Assembly: GCF_003143515.1 (NCBI RefSeq)
Contig: NZ_CP029343.1
Coordinates: 682,001-746,000 of the forward strand
Direction: 5' to 3'
Length of the DNA stretch: 64,000 bases
Source of the DNA: Massilia oculi
GTDB lineage: Bacteria; Pseudomonadota; Gammaproteobacteria; Burkholderiales; Burkholderiaceae_D
Translations under genes and position numbers: made by a program
Part shown: piece after piece, positions 52,690 to 61,783 of the stretch
Numbering within the stretch: position 1 is the first letter of the stretch
Layout of the letters: every line of letters begins with the position of its first letter
Notes under the pieces: model-generated
Seen by the model: only the letters and a program-made list of their open reading frames with translations
Database searches by the model: none
What the model was told of the DNA's origin: nothing

Positions 52690-53815
52690 TGTTTAGTTTC
52701 GTGTGATCATGTTCCCCGTCGCAGCATGGCCTTGTTCCGTGCAAAGGCCGTGCTCGATGAGATAATTGCTGGCTTCCCGCATCGTTCGTCAGCCCCTCGC
52801 AGAACATCACCATATCGAGCATGAGTTCACGCATTCACCCGCAAGCCCGCACCACGCCAAAAATCCGTCAGGAGATCAAGGATTCCGGCCTGTCCGACCG
52901 TCAAGCGGCCAAGGTGTTCAATATCACTCGGGCCACCGCTGCCAAATGGCTCAAGCGGGACGGTGTGCAAGACCGCTCGCATCGTGCTCACACCCTGCAT
53001 ACGACCCTGAGCGCAGCCCAGGAACTGGTCGTGCTGTCCCTGCGCCAGACGCTTTACTTACCGCTCGACGACCTGCTCTACATCACCCGGCAATACATCA
53101 ATCCCGAGGTCTCTCGTTCAGGCATTGCGCGACTGCTCAAACGCGAAGGCATGGCACGACTGGAGGACGTGATCCCTCAAGCTGAAGGCGAAACGATCAA
53201 GGCCAAGAAGACCTTCAAGGACTATGAGCCAGGCTTCCTGCACGTCGATATCAAGTACCTGCCACAGATGCCTGACGAAACCTCACGCCGCTACCTGTTT
53301 GTTGCCATTGACCGCGCGACGCGCTGGGTTTTTCTGCATATTTACAACGATATGACTGAACGTAGTAGCGTCGATTTCCTGCGCCGTTTGAAGCTCGCAT
53401 CGCCGATCAAGATCACCAAGATACTGACCGACAACGGCTCGCAATTTACCGACCGCTTCGCCACCAAAGACAAGAAGCCCAGCGGCAATCACGCCTTCGA
53501 CAAGGCATGTGGCAGCATGGAAGTCGAGCATCGCCTGGCGCCTCCGCGCCACCCGCAAACTAACGGCATGGTGGAACGCTTCAATGGCAGGATCAGTGAG
53601 CTGATCGCGCAGACCCGCTTCGATAGCAGGGCCGATCTGGAGACCACATTGCACAATTACCTCAAGCTTTACAACCACCATATCCCGCAGCGAGCTATCG
53701 GCTCAACGACACCGATTCAGGCGCTCAAGGATTGGCAGAAACGCAAACCTGATCTATTCGTCAAACGCGTCTACGATCAGACGGGACTCGACAACTAACG
53801 TCAGCCACTAGGGCG
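52690..53815 (+). mobile_element. IS481-family insertion sequence
   Basis: One transposase gene with short flanks, placed between two toxin/immunity cassettes. The ends are not certain: homology of the two toxin tails puts the right end at or before about 53815. The weak matched ends CTGTTTAGTTTCG (about 52688) and, inverted, CTGACGTTAGTTGTCG (about 53800) might be inverted repeats. No clear target duplication seen. Confidence 0.7.
52821..53798 (+). CDS. IS481-family transposase
   Basis: A 325-residue DDE transposase of the IS481 group. The N-terminal helix-turn-helix (SDRQAAKVFNITRATAAKWL) is followed by the rve catalytic core: first Asp in GFLHVDIKYLPQM, second Asp in KILTDNGSQFTDR, and Glu in HPQTNGMVERFNGRISEL. 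Length is normal and the frame is intact, so the element may be functional. Confidence 0.95.
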   Translation: MSSRIHPQARTTPKIRQEIKDSGLSDRQAAKVFNITRATAAKWLKRDGVQDRSHRAHTLHTTLSAAQELVVLSLRQTLYLPLDDLLYITRQYINPEVSRSGIARLLKREGMARLEDVIPQAEGETIKAKKTFKDYEPGFLHVDIKYLPQMPDETSRRYLFVAIDRATRWVFLHIYNDMTERSSVDFLRRLKLASPIKITKILTDNGSQFTDRFATKDKKPSGNHAFDKACGSMEVEHRLAPPRHPQTNGMVERFNGRISELIAQTRFDSRADLETTLHNYLKLYNHHIPQRAIGSTTPIQALKDWQKRKPDLFVKRVYDQTGLDN

Positions 53816-53820
53816 CCCTG

Positions 53821-54018
53821 GGAAAAACCTCAAACTATTCGCACGGATTTCGAGAGCAGGTAAAGCAGTTCACACCAAAAGAAGATCTTTGCGTAGAAAT
53901 AGCTTACGCGCTAGCCAATGACCAATATGGATCTAGTGGTAGAACGCAGTATTACATCACCGCAAAAGATCGTATGAGTATCGGGAAAGGCGCACTTATA
54001 GAGTTGGCAAGCCCATGA
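53821..54018 (+). pseudogene. Orphan toxin-tail fragment 2
   Basis: In frame, GKTSNYSHGFREQVKQFTPK, EDLCVEIAYALANDQYGSSG and RTQYYITAKD match the end of the first Rhs toxin tail (GKDPDLFKFPARERVQAFTL, KEDLCVGKAYALATDQYGAG). It has no start codon and begins right after the insertion sequence. The stop overlaps the start of the second immunity gene (ATGA), the same arrangement as cassette 1. It is a displaced former Rhs C-terminus. Confidence 0.8.
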
Positions 54019-54455
54019 TTAATTTCACCGAAGGAAAGATCAGTCTCGGCGAAGAAAGTATTTCGGTTGCGTCTGATTATAAAGACTTAATTATCCTTGC
54101 CGACGAAGGTTTCATAGAGAAACCAGAAGACGCTGGAGGTATTTACTATTGCGCTGACTGTTTGGCACACGATATGAGATTTGGCATTTTCATCTCATTG
54201 AAAGAGAAGAGAATTGGTTATATTGCATTGCCCTGGCTACACGGACCGTGCACCAGTATAGGTTGGGGTGATGTAAGTGAAAAGGCGCTGAAAAAAGAAT
54301 ATTGTATGCTATCGAAATTTTTAGAAGAGAGCGTTGGACGTCTATCTGATAATAAAAAATATGCAGTGTACGTGGCACTTCACGTGAGGAGGCAAGTTGA
54401 CGTGAGTTATGAATTACGTGAATTTGTTACGCAAATCTATATTGAACCTAGGTGA
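54015..54455 (+). CDS. Immunity-type protein 2, paralogue of the 52216 gene
   Basis: A 146-residue protein (MINFTEGKISLGEESISVAS start) with the same landmarks as immunity 1: FIEKPED, HDMRFGIFISLKEKRIG, GDVSEKALKKEY, and a basic end. Divergence between the two is large, in keeping with different toxin specificity. It is preceded by its own toxin-tail fragment. AT-rich. Confidence 0.72.
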   Translation: MINFTEGKISLGEESISVASDYKDLIILADEGFIEKPEDAGGIYYCADCLAHDMRFGIFISLKEKRIGYIALPWLHGPCTSIGWGDVSEKALKKEYCMLSKFLEESVGRLSDNKKYAVYVALHVRRQVDVSYELREFVTQIYIEPR

Positions 54456-54557
54456 AGTGGCTCGGCAAAAGGGTTAATTATAGAAATTATATTTTTACTG
54501 TTCAGGGCACCTGACAGAATGCCGAAATTTTTTCGTTGGACTCCCAAGGAGATCATA

Positions 54558-55053
54558 GTGCACCTCAAAAAAAATTACTGTCGCTGCAAGCTTTATGCTT
54601 GCATCATTCATGGCAATGGCTGAGCCGGCACCAAAAGCCGTCGATTTGAGTAAACTTTACAAACATTTTGAAAAAGCCGGACATTCATCCCTAGAGCTTA
54701 CCGAGACGACAGAACAAGTACTAATTTCAGGTGCAGTACTTGATGTAAGCCAATCATTCAGTGGCAATTCAATTTTGAAGGTTCGCGCGCACGCTAACTC
54801 GCAAGAATTGGCAAGACTGACCGCTGCCGATGATGCGCAGCAAAATAAGCTAGCGGCCTTGCAAGCTGGGGATAAATTCACGGCCATTTGTGATTTGGCG
54901 TTCTCTTCAGGGGCACCATATGTCTTTTCAAGGGTGTTTTTTCAAATAAAGCTGCCTGATATTACGCTTAACCAAGGGGCCTACAGCACGCCGGTTAATT
55001 CCAAGGTTTTACAGCACTGCGAGCGTCAGCTGCGATATATAACGTTGACCTAA
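54558..55053 (+). pseudogene. Exported OB-fold-like protein, start out of frame across an A8 tract
   Basis: From GTG at 54558 (after AAGGAGATCATA) the signal peptide would read VHLKKITVAASFMLASFMAM-AEP if the A tract at 54567-54574 had seven A; with eight A the frame breaks. Downstream the frame is open for 152 residues (from ATG at 54595) and gives a domain LISGAVLDVSQSFSGNSILK and LQAGDKFTAICDLAFSSG that resembles periplasmic OB-fold (tRNA_anti-like) proteins. One internal ATG at 54595 leaves only half a signal. Either slippage-controlled, mutated, or a sequence error. It lies in the T6SS cargo block. Confidence 0.65.
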
Positions 55054-55119
55054 CGGCTGCGATTAGCCGACGGCCCACCGATCTGTTTATTAATGTCACC
55101 GAGTCCACTGGAGAGCCAA

Positions 55120-55398
55120 ATGTCATTGAAGATCATTACAGTCGGAGACAAAACCGATCATGGCGGCACAGTTATTAGCGGTTCGCCCAACCACGACATC
55201 AGGGGAAGATCGATCGCACGACTGGGTGATAAGGTTGATTGTCCGCTGCCCTACCCTGGTGGCAAACCGCACGGTGTAAACAAGATCATCACCGCCCACA
55301 ACACACTAACAGTCGACGGGGTACCCGTTGCGGTCGAGGGATGCACGACAGAATGCGGGTGCAAACTGCTCGGCAGCGTGCCTGCGACGGTCGGTTGA
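55120..55398 (+). CDS. PAAR-domain spike-tip protein
   Basis: A 92-residue PAAR protein. Motifs: VGDKTDHGGTVISGSP at the start, ARLGDKVDCP, a His in KPHGVNKIITAH and Cys in VAVEGCTTECGCKLLGS for the metal site. PAAR proteins sharpen the VgrG tip and bring effectors. Free-standing, not fused to a toxin. The ATG at 55120 follows GGAGAGCC. Confidence 0.9.
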   Translation: MSLKIITVGDKTDHGGTVISGSPNHDIRGRSIARLGDKVDCPLPYPGGKPHGVNKIITAHNTLTVDGVPVAVEGCTTECGCKLLGSVPATVG

Positions 55399-55692
55399 TC
55401 CGATCTAACTATTTGACGTTCTTGTGACGTGATTCCCGATAAGCTAGGATTTCCCCCCTTTGATATGACTGGTTATCGCATTTGGCAAGCGTTGCATGTA
55501 ATTGATTAATAAAGAATGCTCATTTCGACCCGGCAATTTTTAATCCGTTGGCCACAGATTCGATCAAGTTACAAGGAAATTCTTCACTGTCCTCTTACCT
55601 CGACAGCTCGGAGTTCACGCAGGCTCGTACGTGCGCAACTGACCTTCGCCAAAGCTGGACATGACCGTGGGCACTTTTCAGCCTTCCCGCTG
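55399..55692. other. Intergenic stretch without recognised genes
   Basis: About 290 bases between the PAAR gene and the alpA remnant. It contains only short, unconvincing open frames and no clear hairpin. Confidence 0.6.
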
Positions 55693-55893
55693 TTAACCTC
55701 GGGGCCGCATTTCCCTCAATTCGATTATTTCATTCTCCAGTCAACCTGATGAGCGAGTAGACAGCTTGAGTTGCGCTGGAAAAGTGCACTGCTTGATAGC
55801 CGCGTAGATGCTTGAGCGGGAAAGCCCGGTCATTGCGATGACTTCACGGATGCGAATGATCCGACCGTGGCTCGAAAGAACTGAGGTTTGCAC
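55693..55893 (-). pseudogene. alpA: AlpA-family phage/island regulator with nonsense mutation
   Basis: The minus strand encodes RIIRIREVIAMTGLSRSSIY and KQCTFPAQLKLSTRSSG, an AlpA-type helix-turn-helix regulator, then a TGA at 55741 where family members have a Trp, followed in frame by LENEIIELREMRPRG and a stop. So a TGG-to-TGA change truncates the last 16 residues. A GTG at 55893 is a possible start. AlpA proteins drive integrase expression in P4-like islands, consistent with the integrase remnant next to it. Confidence 0.72.
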
Positions 55894-56063
55894 TGCTATT
55901 CCAATTAGTTGCGACGTCTTCAAGAATAGCCCTGCAAGCTGGGGCAGGACCAGCGCCGGATACCCCCGATTTCCGCCCCTTTCTCCACTCGGCGATCTTC
56001 CAGGCAACAGCATCATGCATTGTGTGACTTGGGACGGGGCTGGGAAACAGCTGCGGCCCCGCC

Positions 56064-57342
56064 TCATGGTGCGAGACGACCGATATCTCCCTCGTTCCGT
56101 ACATGACGGATTTCGTCACGTCGCTGCAAGGCGGCCACTGCCACCTCGTCGAGGTAGTCCGCCCAACGCTGCATCATCGCGCGCCGCTCTTCGAGGTAGC
56201 TCGCCCGGTCGTAAGCGCTTTCCAGCTTGTCCTTCTGCGCGTGTGCGAGCTGGCGGTCGACTACCTCGTGCCGGTAGCCCAGCTATTCCTTCGAGGTGCT
56301 CATGGCAAGCGAGCGGAGGCCGTGCCCGGTCATGTCGCCCTTGTACCCCATCCGCTCGAGCGCCTTCAGCAAGGTGTTGTTGCTCGTTGGGCGCTGTGGG
56401 TCACACATGTTGGGAGACAGCCAGGTGCCGCCGCCCGTGAGTCTGTGCAGCTGGCGCAGCAGGACCAGGCCCTGCCGCGGCAGGCACACATGGTGGTCCG
56501 TCTTGTCCGGGTTGATACGCCGCTTCCCGCGCTTCATGTGGCGCCACGGGATGACACACTCGCCCGTCTCCAGGTCGATCTCCGCCCACGGCGTCTCGCT
56601 CAGCTCGGAAGTTCGCACGAACACCAGCAGCATCAGACGCATCGCGACCCGCACAGGCAGTCCCATGCAGGCCTCGTTCGCGTTCAGGGCGCGCAGGAAT
56701 TCCGGCAGCCCATCCGTCCCGATCGCCGCGAACTGACCCTTTTCCCTCGGCGCCAACACCTCCCGCAGGTGCTCGGCCGGGTTGCGCTCGGCCAGCCCGC
56801 AACGCATCGCATCGCATACCTGAATACCCTCGAACAGTTTGCTGCAAGCCGGCTTGCGATCTCGAGTGCCCCGCGCCGTTCAACCGCACGGATGGCATCG
56901 ATGACGTCACGCGGCTGGATCTCGGCGACGGCCAATTTCCCGATCTGCGGGAAGACGTCCTGCTCGAAACGATGGAGGATATCGCGCGCCGTCTGCGGCT
57001 GCCACTGCGCCAGCATTGTGTGATGCCATTCGCGCGCTACTTGCTCGAAGGTGTTTGCGGCCGTCATCCGTGCCTGGCGCGCCGGGTCAGCCCCAGCGGC
57101 CAGAATCTGGCGTGCGCTGTCGCGCCTCGCGCGCGCGTCAAGGAGCGAACCGGCCGGGAAGGCGCCGAAGTGCAGCTTGTTCTCCTTGCCTTGGGCTGCC
57201 GGTACTTCATCCGCCAGTGCTTGCCTCCGACCGGGGTGACCTCGAGGTAGAGGCCCCCACCGTCGGCGCGCTTGTAGGGCTTCTCGCGGGGCTTGGCGTT
57301 CTTGATCTGCAGCTGGTTCAGCGGCGGTACGCGCTTGCGCAT
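56064..57342 (-). pseudogene. int: P4-type tyrosine integrase, multiply inactivated
   Basis: Three pieces in two frameshifts and one in-frame stop. Start MRKRVPPLNQLQIKNAKPRE with the DUF4102 arm-binding domain (YKRADGGGLYLEVTPVGGKH); then frame two ENKLHFGAFPAGSLLDARAR, ARREWHHTM-like core-binding domain; then frame three GLAERNPAEHLREVLAPREK, the catalytic part with RTSELSETPWAEIDL and MTGHGLRSLAMSTSKE, a TAG at 56283, and LGYRHEVVDRQLAHAQKDKL to the end. The second shift coincides with a triple GCGAT repeat (about 56806-56818). It is unable to make full integrase. Position beside tRNA-Ser fits the family. Confidence 0.85.
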
Positions 57343-57507
57343 TTGGGGGCCTCCTGTCCACGGGGGCCCCGACGGGGCCCCCAAACGAGCCCCCAAGGAT
57401 GCTGGCTCCTGGGAGACGATATTGGACAGTATTAGGCAACAAAAAATCCGCTGCCTTATGAGAACAGCGGTTTCTTTGATGTCCCTAAACATCTTGGGAC
57501 CTTAATC

Positions 57508-57528
57508 TGGCGGAGACGGTGGGATTCG
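57508..57528 (-). repeat. att-like direct repeat of the tRNA-Ser 3' end
   Basis: TGGCGGAGACGGTGGGATTCG is identical to the last 21 bases of tRNA-Ser at 57666-57686, in the same orientation. It lies between the integrase remnant and the tRNA, 137 bases from the tRNA copy, and is best read as an attachment-site core. Confidence 0.75.
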
Positions 57529-57583
57529 CCTACATGCTGCAGGCCGCGGTTGCGCGAATACGCGCAACCCTTCGAATCCCACC
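57518..57583. repeat. Cruciform-like inverted repeat carrying an inverted tRNA T-arm
   Basis: Outer arms GGTGGGATTCG (57518-57528) and CGAATCCCACC (57573-57583) are perfect complements; inside is a second stem GGTTGCGCG-AATA-CGCGCAACC (57548-57569). The outer right arm is an inverted copy of the tRNA T-arm. No T-tail, so not a simple terminator. Confidence 0.65.
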
Positions 57584-57625
57584 CACAAGGCGCGCAGGCG
57601 CCTTGTTCGTCTGCCCTGCCTAGGA

Positions 57626-57659
57626 ATGAGAAAAGCCACCTTGCGGTGGCTTTTCTCAT
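57626..57659 (-). terminator. Terminator after tRNA-Ser
   Basis: A perfect 15-bp stem (ATGAGAAAAGCCACC pairing with GGTGGCTTTTCTCAT, loop TTGC) begins 7 bases after the tRNA 3' end, with an internal T4 in the 3' arm on the minus strand. Confidence 0.8.
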
Positions 57660-57665
57660 GATACT

Positions 57666-57758
57666 TGGCGGAGACGGTGGGATTCGAACCCACGATACGG
57701 GTATAAGCCGTATGCTTCCTTAGCAGGGAAGTGCCTTCGGCCACTCGGCCACGTCTCC
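57666..57758 (-). tRNA. serX: tRNA-Ser (anticodon GCU)
   Basis: A 93-nt class II tRNA: acceptor GGAGACG pairing with CGTCTCC, D-arm GCCGAGTGGCCGAAGGC, anticodon stem CTTCC/GGAAG with loop CTGCTAA (anticodon GCT), long variable arm, T-arm GTGGGTTCGAATCCCAC, discriminator G and encoded CCA. Reads AGC/AGU codons. It is the integration site of the neighbouring island. Confidence 0.96.
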
Positions 57759-57856
57759 CATCAGAACCGACGTTTGCACGTCAGCGCTGAGTGCAGGCAT
57801 CTTAAGGGCTGGACCTCATCGCGTCAAGGATGCACGCCCAAAAATTTTGAAATTTG

Positions 57857-59104
57857 TTAACCTTGCTCCAGGCCAAACGCCTTGTGCAGGGCGCGCACCG
57901 CCAGCTCCATGTACTTCTCGTCGATCAGCACCGAGATCTTGATTTCCGAGGTCGAAATCATCTGGATATTGATGCCCTCTTCCGACAGGGTGCGGAACAT
58001 CTGCGACGCCACGCCGACGTGGCTGCGCATGCCCACGCCCACGGCCGACACCTTCGACACCTTGGCGTCGCCCAGCACCTTGGCCGCGCCCAGCGCTTCC
58101 TGCTGGCTCTCCAGCACGGTCATCGCACGCACGTAGTCGTTGCGCGGCACGGTGAAGGTGAAATCGGTCTTGCCGTCCACCGACTGGTTCTGGATGATCA
58201 TGTCGACTTCGATGTTCGCATCGGCGATCGGGCCCAGGATGTGGTAGGCCACGCCCGGCTTGTCCGGCACGCCCAGGACGGTGATCTTTGCTTCGTCGCG
58301 ATTGAACGCGATGCCGGAGATGACGGCTTGTTCCATATTGCTTTCTTCCTCAAACGAAATCAGGGTGCCGGACTGGGCTTCTTCTTCCAGCGGCATCAGG
58401 GGATCGGTCAGCGACGACAGCACGCGCGTCGGCACCTGGTAGTTACCGGCGAACTCGACCGAGCGAGTCTGCAGCACTTTCGAGCCCAGCGAGGCCAGTT
58501 CGAGCATTTCCTCGAACGTGATCTTCGACAGGCGGCGCGCCTCGTCCACCACGCGCGGGTCGGTCGTGTAGACGCCGTCGACGTCAGTGTAGATCAGGCA
58601 TTCCTCGGCCTTCAGCGCGGCCGCAATCGCCACTGCCGACGTATCCGAGCCGCCACGGCCCAGGGTCGAGATATTGCCTTCTTCGTCCACGCCCTGGAAA
58701 CCGGTGATGATGACGATCTTGCCGGCCGCGACGTCGCGCAGCACGCGGCTGTCGTCGATCGACTGGATGCGCGCCTTGGTGAACGACGAGTCGGTGCGGA
58801 TGCCCGCCTGCCAGCCGGTATACGACACCGCATCCTTGCCGATGGCCAGCAGCGCCATGGCCAGGAGGCCCACCGACACCTGCTCGCCGGTCGAGGCGAT
58901 CATGTCCAATTCGCGCGGGTCCGGTTGCGGCATGATTTCCTTGGCCAGACCAATCAGGCGGTTGGTCTCGCCCGACATCGCGGACGGCACCACGACGATT
59001 TGGTGACCTGCGTCATGCCACTTGGCCACCCGGGCCGCGACATTCTTGATACGGTCCGTCGAGCCCATCGACGTCCCGCCATATTTGTGGACAATTAAAG
59101 CCAT
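57857..59104 (-). CDS. lysC: Aspartate kinase
   Basis: A 415-residue monofunctional aspartokinase, first enzyme of the lysine/threonine/methionine pathway. The start ALIVHKYGGTSMGSTDRIKN has the KxGGTS motif; FQGVDEEGNISTLGRGGSDT and TDVDGVYTTDPR are the nucleotide/aspartate-binding segments; two ACT domains (about residues 265-340 and 345-415) allow feedback inhibition. Standalone gene just upstream of tRNA-Ser in the same direction. Confidence 0.97.
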   Translation of the reverse strand: MALIVHKYGGTSMGSTDRIKNVAARVAKWHDAGHQIVVVPSAMSGETNRLIGLAKEIMPQPDPRELDMIASTGEQVSVGLLAMALLAIGKDAVSYTGWQAGIRTDSSFTKARIQSIDDSRVLRDVAAGKIVIITGFQGVDEEGNISTLGRGGSDTSAVAIAAALKAEECLIYTDVDGVYTTDPRVVDEARRLSKITFEEMLELASLGSKVLQTRSVEFAGNYQVPTRVLSSLTDPLMPLEEEAQSGTLISFEEESNMEQAVISGIAFNRDEAKITVLGVPDKPGVAYHILGPIADANIEVDMIIQNQSVDGKTDFTFTVPRNDYVRAMTVLESQQEALGAAKVLGDAKVSKVSAVGVGMRSHVGVASQMFRTLSEEGINIQMISTSEIKISVLIDEKYMELAVRALHKAFGLEQG

Positions 59105-59252
59105 ATCAGGGAGGGTTCCAGCTTATGTAAATAGAAAAGAGGACCCTCAATGTAGCATGCTGCAACGCGGCATCACAAGACTTGAAGAACGAAAAAGCTA
59201 TATGGAAAGAAAATAACTTAATGCGTTTTCGGAATACACTTGCCTATACAAA

Positions 59253-60719
59253 CTAGCCTCTGTTCACTTCCCAGCGCAGCCCGATCAGCTCCTGGCCGGT
59301 CGCCGACCAGTGCCGGCAATCCATGCCGATGCCCGCCGCGAACAACAGGTCGACATCGCGACTGACTGTCGGCAGCCGTTCGCGCTCCCAGGCCGGCACG
59401 CCCAGCGCCTGGTAATGCGCCTTCAGGCCGCGCGATGGCCGGTTGGCCGCGAGCTTGAGCCTTTCCCCGCCCTTGCGAAAGTCGATCGTCAGCGTCTGTG
59501 CGCGCAGCCAGTCCGGATCGAAACCCTGCTCGACCCGCTCGAAGTGCAGAACGCCGCCGTAGTCCGGGAAAGCGATCGACGCCTCGCCCTGCCAGCGGAA
59601 CGTCTGCCCTTCCCTGTCGAGCACGCCGATATCGTCGGGATCGCGCATGCCGGAGAGAATCGGCAGGTGTGGCGTCAGGTAGAGCTTGCCGCGATGGCGG
59701 CGGATATGGCAGCCTGGATGCGTGACCTTCAACTGCGCATCCTCACGCGCCGAGAACAGCTGCGACACCATCTCGGTCAGCCAGGCAGTCGACGGCATTG
59801 CCAGCCCGCGCACCGAAAACAGGTGACGCATGAAGTTGTCGATGCGGTCGGCGCTCAAGCCACTCAGGTAAGCCAGGTCGACGGCGTCGCCGTCCTGGCA
59901 GGCCGCCAGGTCCTGGGCCGCCAGTTCGTCGAGCAGGCGCTGGGCCGAGGCCACATGGGCCGCGCCGCGCGCCAGCCGCGCCTGGAAGCCGGGGAAGTTG
60001 GTCGCCAGCGCCGGCATCACCTGGTGGCGCAGCGCATTGCGGGTGTAGCGCGGATCCTGGTTCGATTCGTCCTCGACCCAGGCCAGCGCATGCTCGCGCG
60101 CATACGCTTCCAGCGCCGCACGCGGCTGCGACAGCAGCGGCCGCGCCAGCGCCAGGTCGGCGACGCCCAGGAGGCCAGGCGCGAGATTGTCCGCATCCAT
60201 GCCCGAGAGACCGGCAGCGCCCGAGCCGCGCAGCAATTGCAGCAGCACGGTCTCGGCCTGGTCGTCCAGGTGGTGGGCGGTGAGCAGCAGCTTGACGTCA
60301 TGCACGCGGCACATTTCGCCCAGCGCGGCGTAGCGCAGCTTGCGCGCCGCGGCCTCGACGCCGGAACCGTCGTGCGGGATCGTCACGCGGCGGTGGTCGA
60401 AGCCGATGCCGAGCTCGCCGGCGCTGCGCTCGCAATGCGCGCACCAGTCGTTGGCATGCTGGCTCAGTCCGTGATGCACGTGGAAGGCATGCAGCCGCAC
60501 GCCGTGCTGTGCGCACCAGTCGTGGGCAAGCCGCAGCAAGACCATCGAATCGAGGCCGCCGCTACAGGCAACCGCCAGGGATCGGGTAGTGTATTTGTCG
60601 CGCAGGCCGAGCATGGCCTGCGCAAAAGTCGCCGGGACCAGCCCGGCCGGGTTGGCCCCGCGTTTCGAACGGCTCAGAGGATCACTCCTCGCGCGGCAGC
60701 GTTTCCTTGAACTTGCCAT
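59253..60719 (-). CDS. tilS: tRNA(Ile)-lysidine synthase
   Basis: A TilS enzyme (up to 488 residues) that converts C34 to lysidine in tRNA-Ile(CAU). PP-loop motif [15 protein letters not shown], then [20 protein letters not shown] and the substrate loop [15 protein letters not shown]; the C-terminal TilS domain includes [19 protein letters not shown]. The start is uncertain: the longest frame begins inside accA at 60719, while ATG at 60614 ([10 protein letters not shown]) avoids the overlap but has a short N-terminus. Confidence 0.93.
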   Translation of the reverse strand: MASSRKRCRARSDPLSRSKRGANPAGLVPATFAQAMLGLRDKYTTRSLAVACSGGLDSMVLLRLAHDWCAQHGVRLHAFHVHHGLSQHANDWCAHCERSAGELGIGFDHRRVTIPHDGSGVEAAARKLRYAALGEMCRVHDVKLLLTAHHLDDQAETVLLQLLRGSGAAGLSGMDADNLAPGLLGVADLALARPLLSQPRAALEAYAREHALAWVEDESNQDPRYTRNALRHQVMPALATNFPGFQARLARGAAHVASAQRLLDELAAQDLAACQDGDAVDLAYLSGLSADRIDNFMRHLFSVRGLAMPSTAWLTEMVSQLFSAREDAQLKVTHPGCHIRRHRGKLYLTPHLPILSGMRDPDDIGVLDREGQTFRWQGEASIAFPDYGGVLHFERVEQGFDPDWLRAQTLTIDFRKGGERLKLAANRPSRGLKAHYQALGVPAWERERLPTVSRDVDLLFAAGIGMDCRHWSATGQELIGLRWEVNRG

Positions 60720-61659
60720 AGCTCATCAGCTTCGCGTGACGGGCTTCCAGCAGGTCCTTGGTTTTCATGCCCTGGAACTGGCGCAGCGTATCGGCCAGTG
60801 CGCGCTTGAGCAGTTGCGCCATCTGCGCCGGATCGCGGTGGGCGCCGCCCAGCGGTTCGCTGACGATCTTGTCGACCAGGCCCATCGCCTTCAGGCGGTG
60901 CGCGGTCAGGCCCAGGGCTTCGGCGGCGTCGGCCGCGCGTTCCGAGGTCTTCCACAGGATCGAGGCGCAGCCCTCCGGCGAGATCACCGAATAGGTCGAA
61001 TACTGCAGCATCAGCACCGCGTCGCCGACGGCGATCGCCAGCGCGCCGCCCGAGCCGCCTTCGCCGATGATGGTGGCGATCAGCGGCACCTTCAGTTCGG
61101 CCATGACGTACAGGTTGTGGCCGATGGCTTCCGACTGGCCGCGCTCTTCGGCGTCGATGCCGGGGAACGCGCCCGGGGTATCGACGAAGGTGAAGATCGG
61201 CAGGCCGAACTTCTCGGCCAGCTTCATCAGGCGCATCGCCTTGCGGTAGCCCTCGGGCTTCGGCATGCCGAAGTTGCGCATCGCGCGCTCCTTGGTGTCG
61301 CGGCCCTTCTGGTGGCCGATCACCATGCAGGGCTGGCCGTTGAAACGGGCCAGGCCGCCGATGATCGACTGGTCGTCGGCGAAGGTGCGGTCGCCGTGCA
61401 GCTCATGGAAATCGGTGAAGATCGCGTTCACGTAGTCCATCGTGTAGGGACGCTGCGGGTGGCGCGCGATCTGCGACACTTGCCACGGAGTCAGCTTGGC
61501 ATAGATGTCCTTGGTGAGCTGCTGGCTCTTCTTGTCCAGGCGATCGATCTCTTCGGAGATGTCGACAGCGGAATCGTCTTGTACGAAACGCAGCTCTTCA
61601 ATCTTGGAATCGAGCTCGGCAATCGGCTGCTCAAAATTGAGGAAAGTTGTTTTAGTCAT
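60682..61659 (-). CDS. accA: Acetyl-CoA carboxylase carboxyltransferase subunit alpha
   Basis: A 325-residue AccA, half of the carboxyltransferase forming malonyl-CoA for fatty-acid synthesis. The start [20 protein letters not shown], the biotin/CoA-site elements [56 protein letters not shown] and [11 protein letters not shown] are all conserved. Normal length. Upstream gap of 124 bases; tilS overlaps or follows its end. Confidence 0.97.
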   Translation of the reverse strand: MTKTTFLNFEQPIAELDSKIEELRFVQDDSAVDISEEIDRLDKKSQQLTKDIYAKLTPWQVSQIARHPQRPYTMDYVNAIFTDFHELHGDRTFADDQSIIGGLARFNGQPCMVIGHQKGRDTKERAMRNFGMPKPEGYRKAMRLMKLAEKFGLPIFTFVDTPGAFPGIDAEERGQSEAIGHNLYVMAELKVPLIATIIGEGGSGGALAIAVGDAVLMLQYSTYSVISPEGCASILWKTSERAADAAEALGLTAHRLKAMGLVDKIVSEPLGGAHRDPAQMAQLLKRALADTLRQFQGMKTKDLLEARHAKLMSYGKFKETLPREE

Positions 61660-61783
61660 TGTACCTCCGGGGTAATGTCTTGGGCCGCGCTCCGTGATGC
61701 GCGGCCGATCAGGGCGCTATTCTACCGTAAGCCGACAGCGTATCGAACGTCGGGATTGCAGGGATAACGTCGAGTATTAGCGT

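Noticed and set aside
53799..53820. Exact inverted repeats of the IS481 element
   Set aside because: Only weak, gapped end similarity is visible, so ends are given as approximate.
55516..55749. 77-residue open frame in the intergenic region
   Set aside because: No ribosome site, no domain, atypical composition.
57502..57744. 80-residue open frame over the tRNA-Ser gene
   Set aside because: It translates the tRNA itself (the familiar VGSNPTVS artefact).
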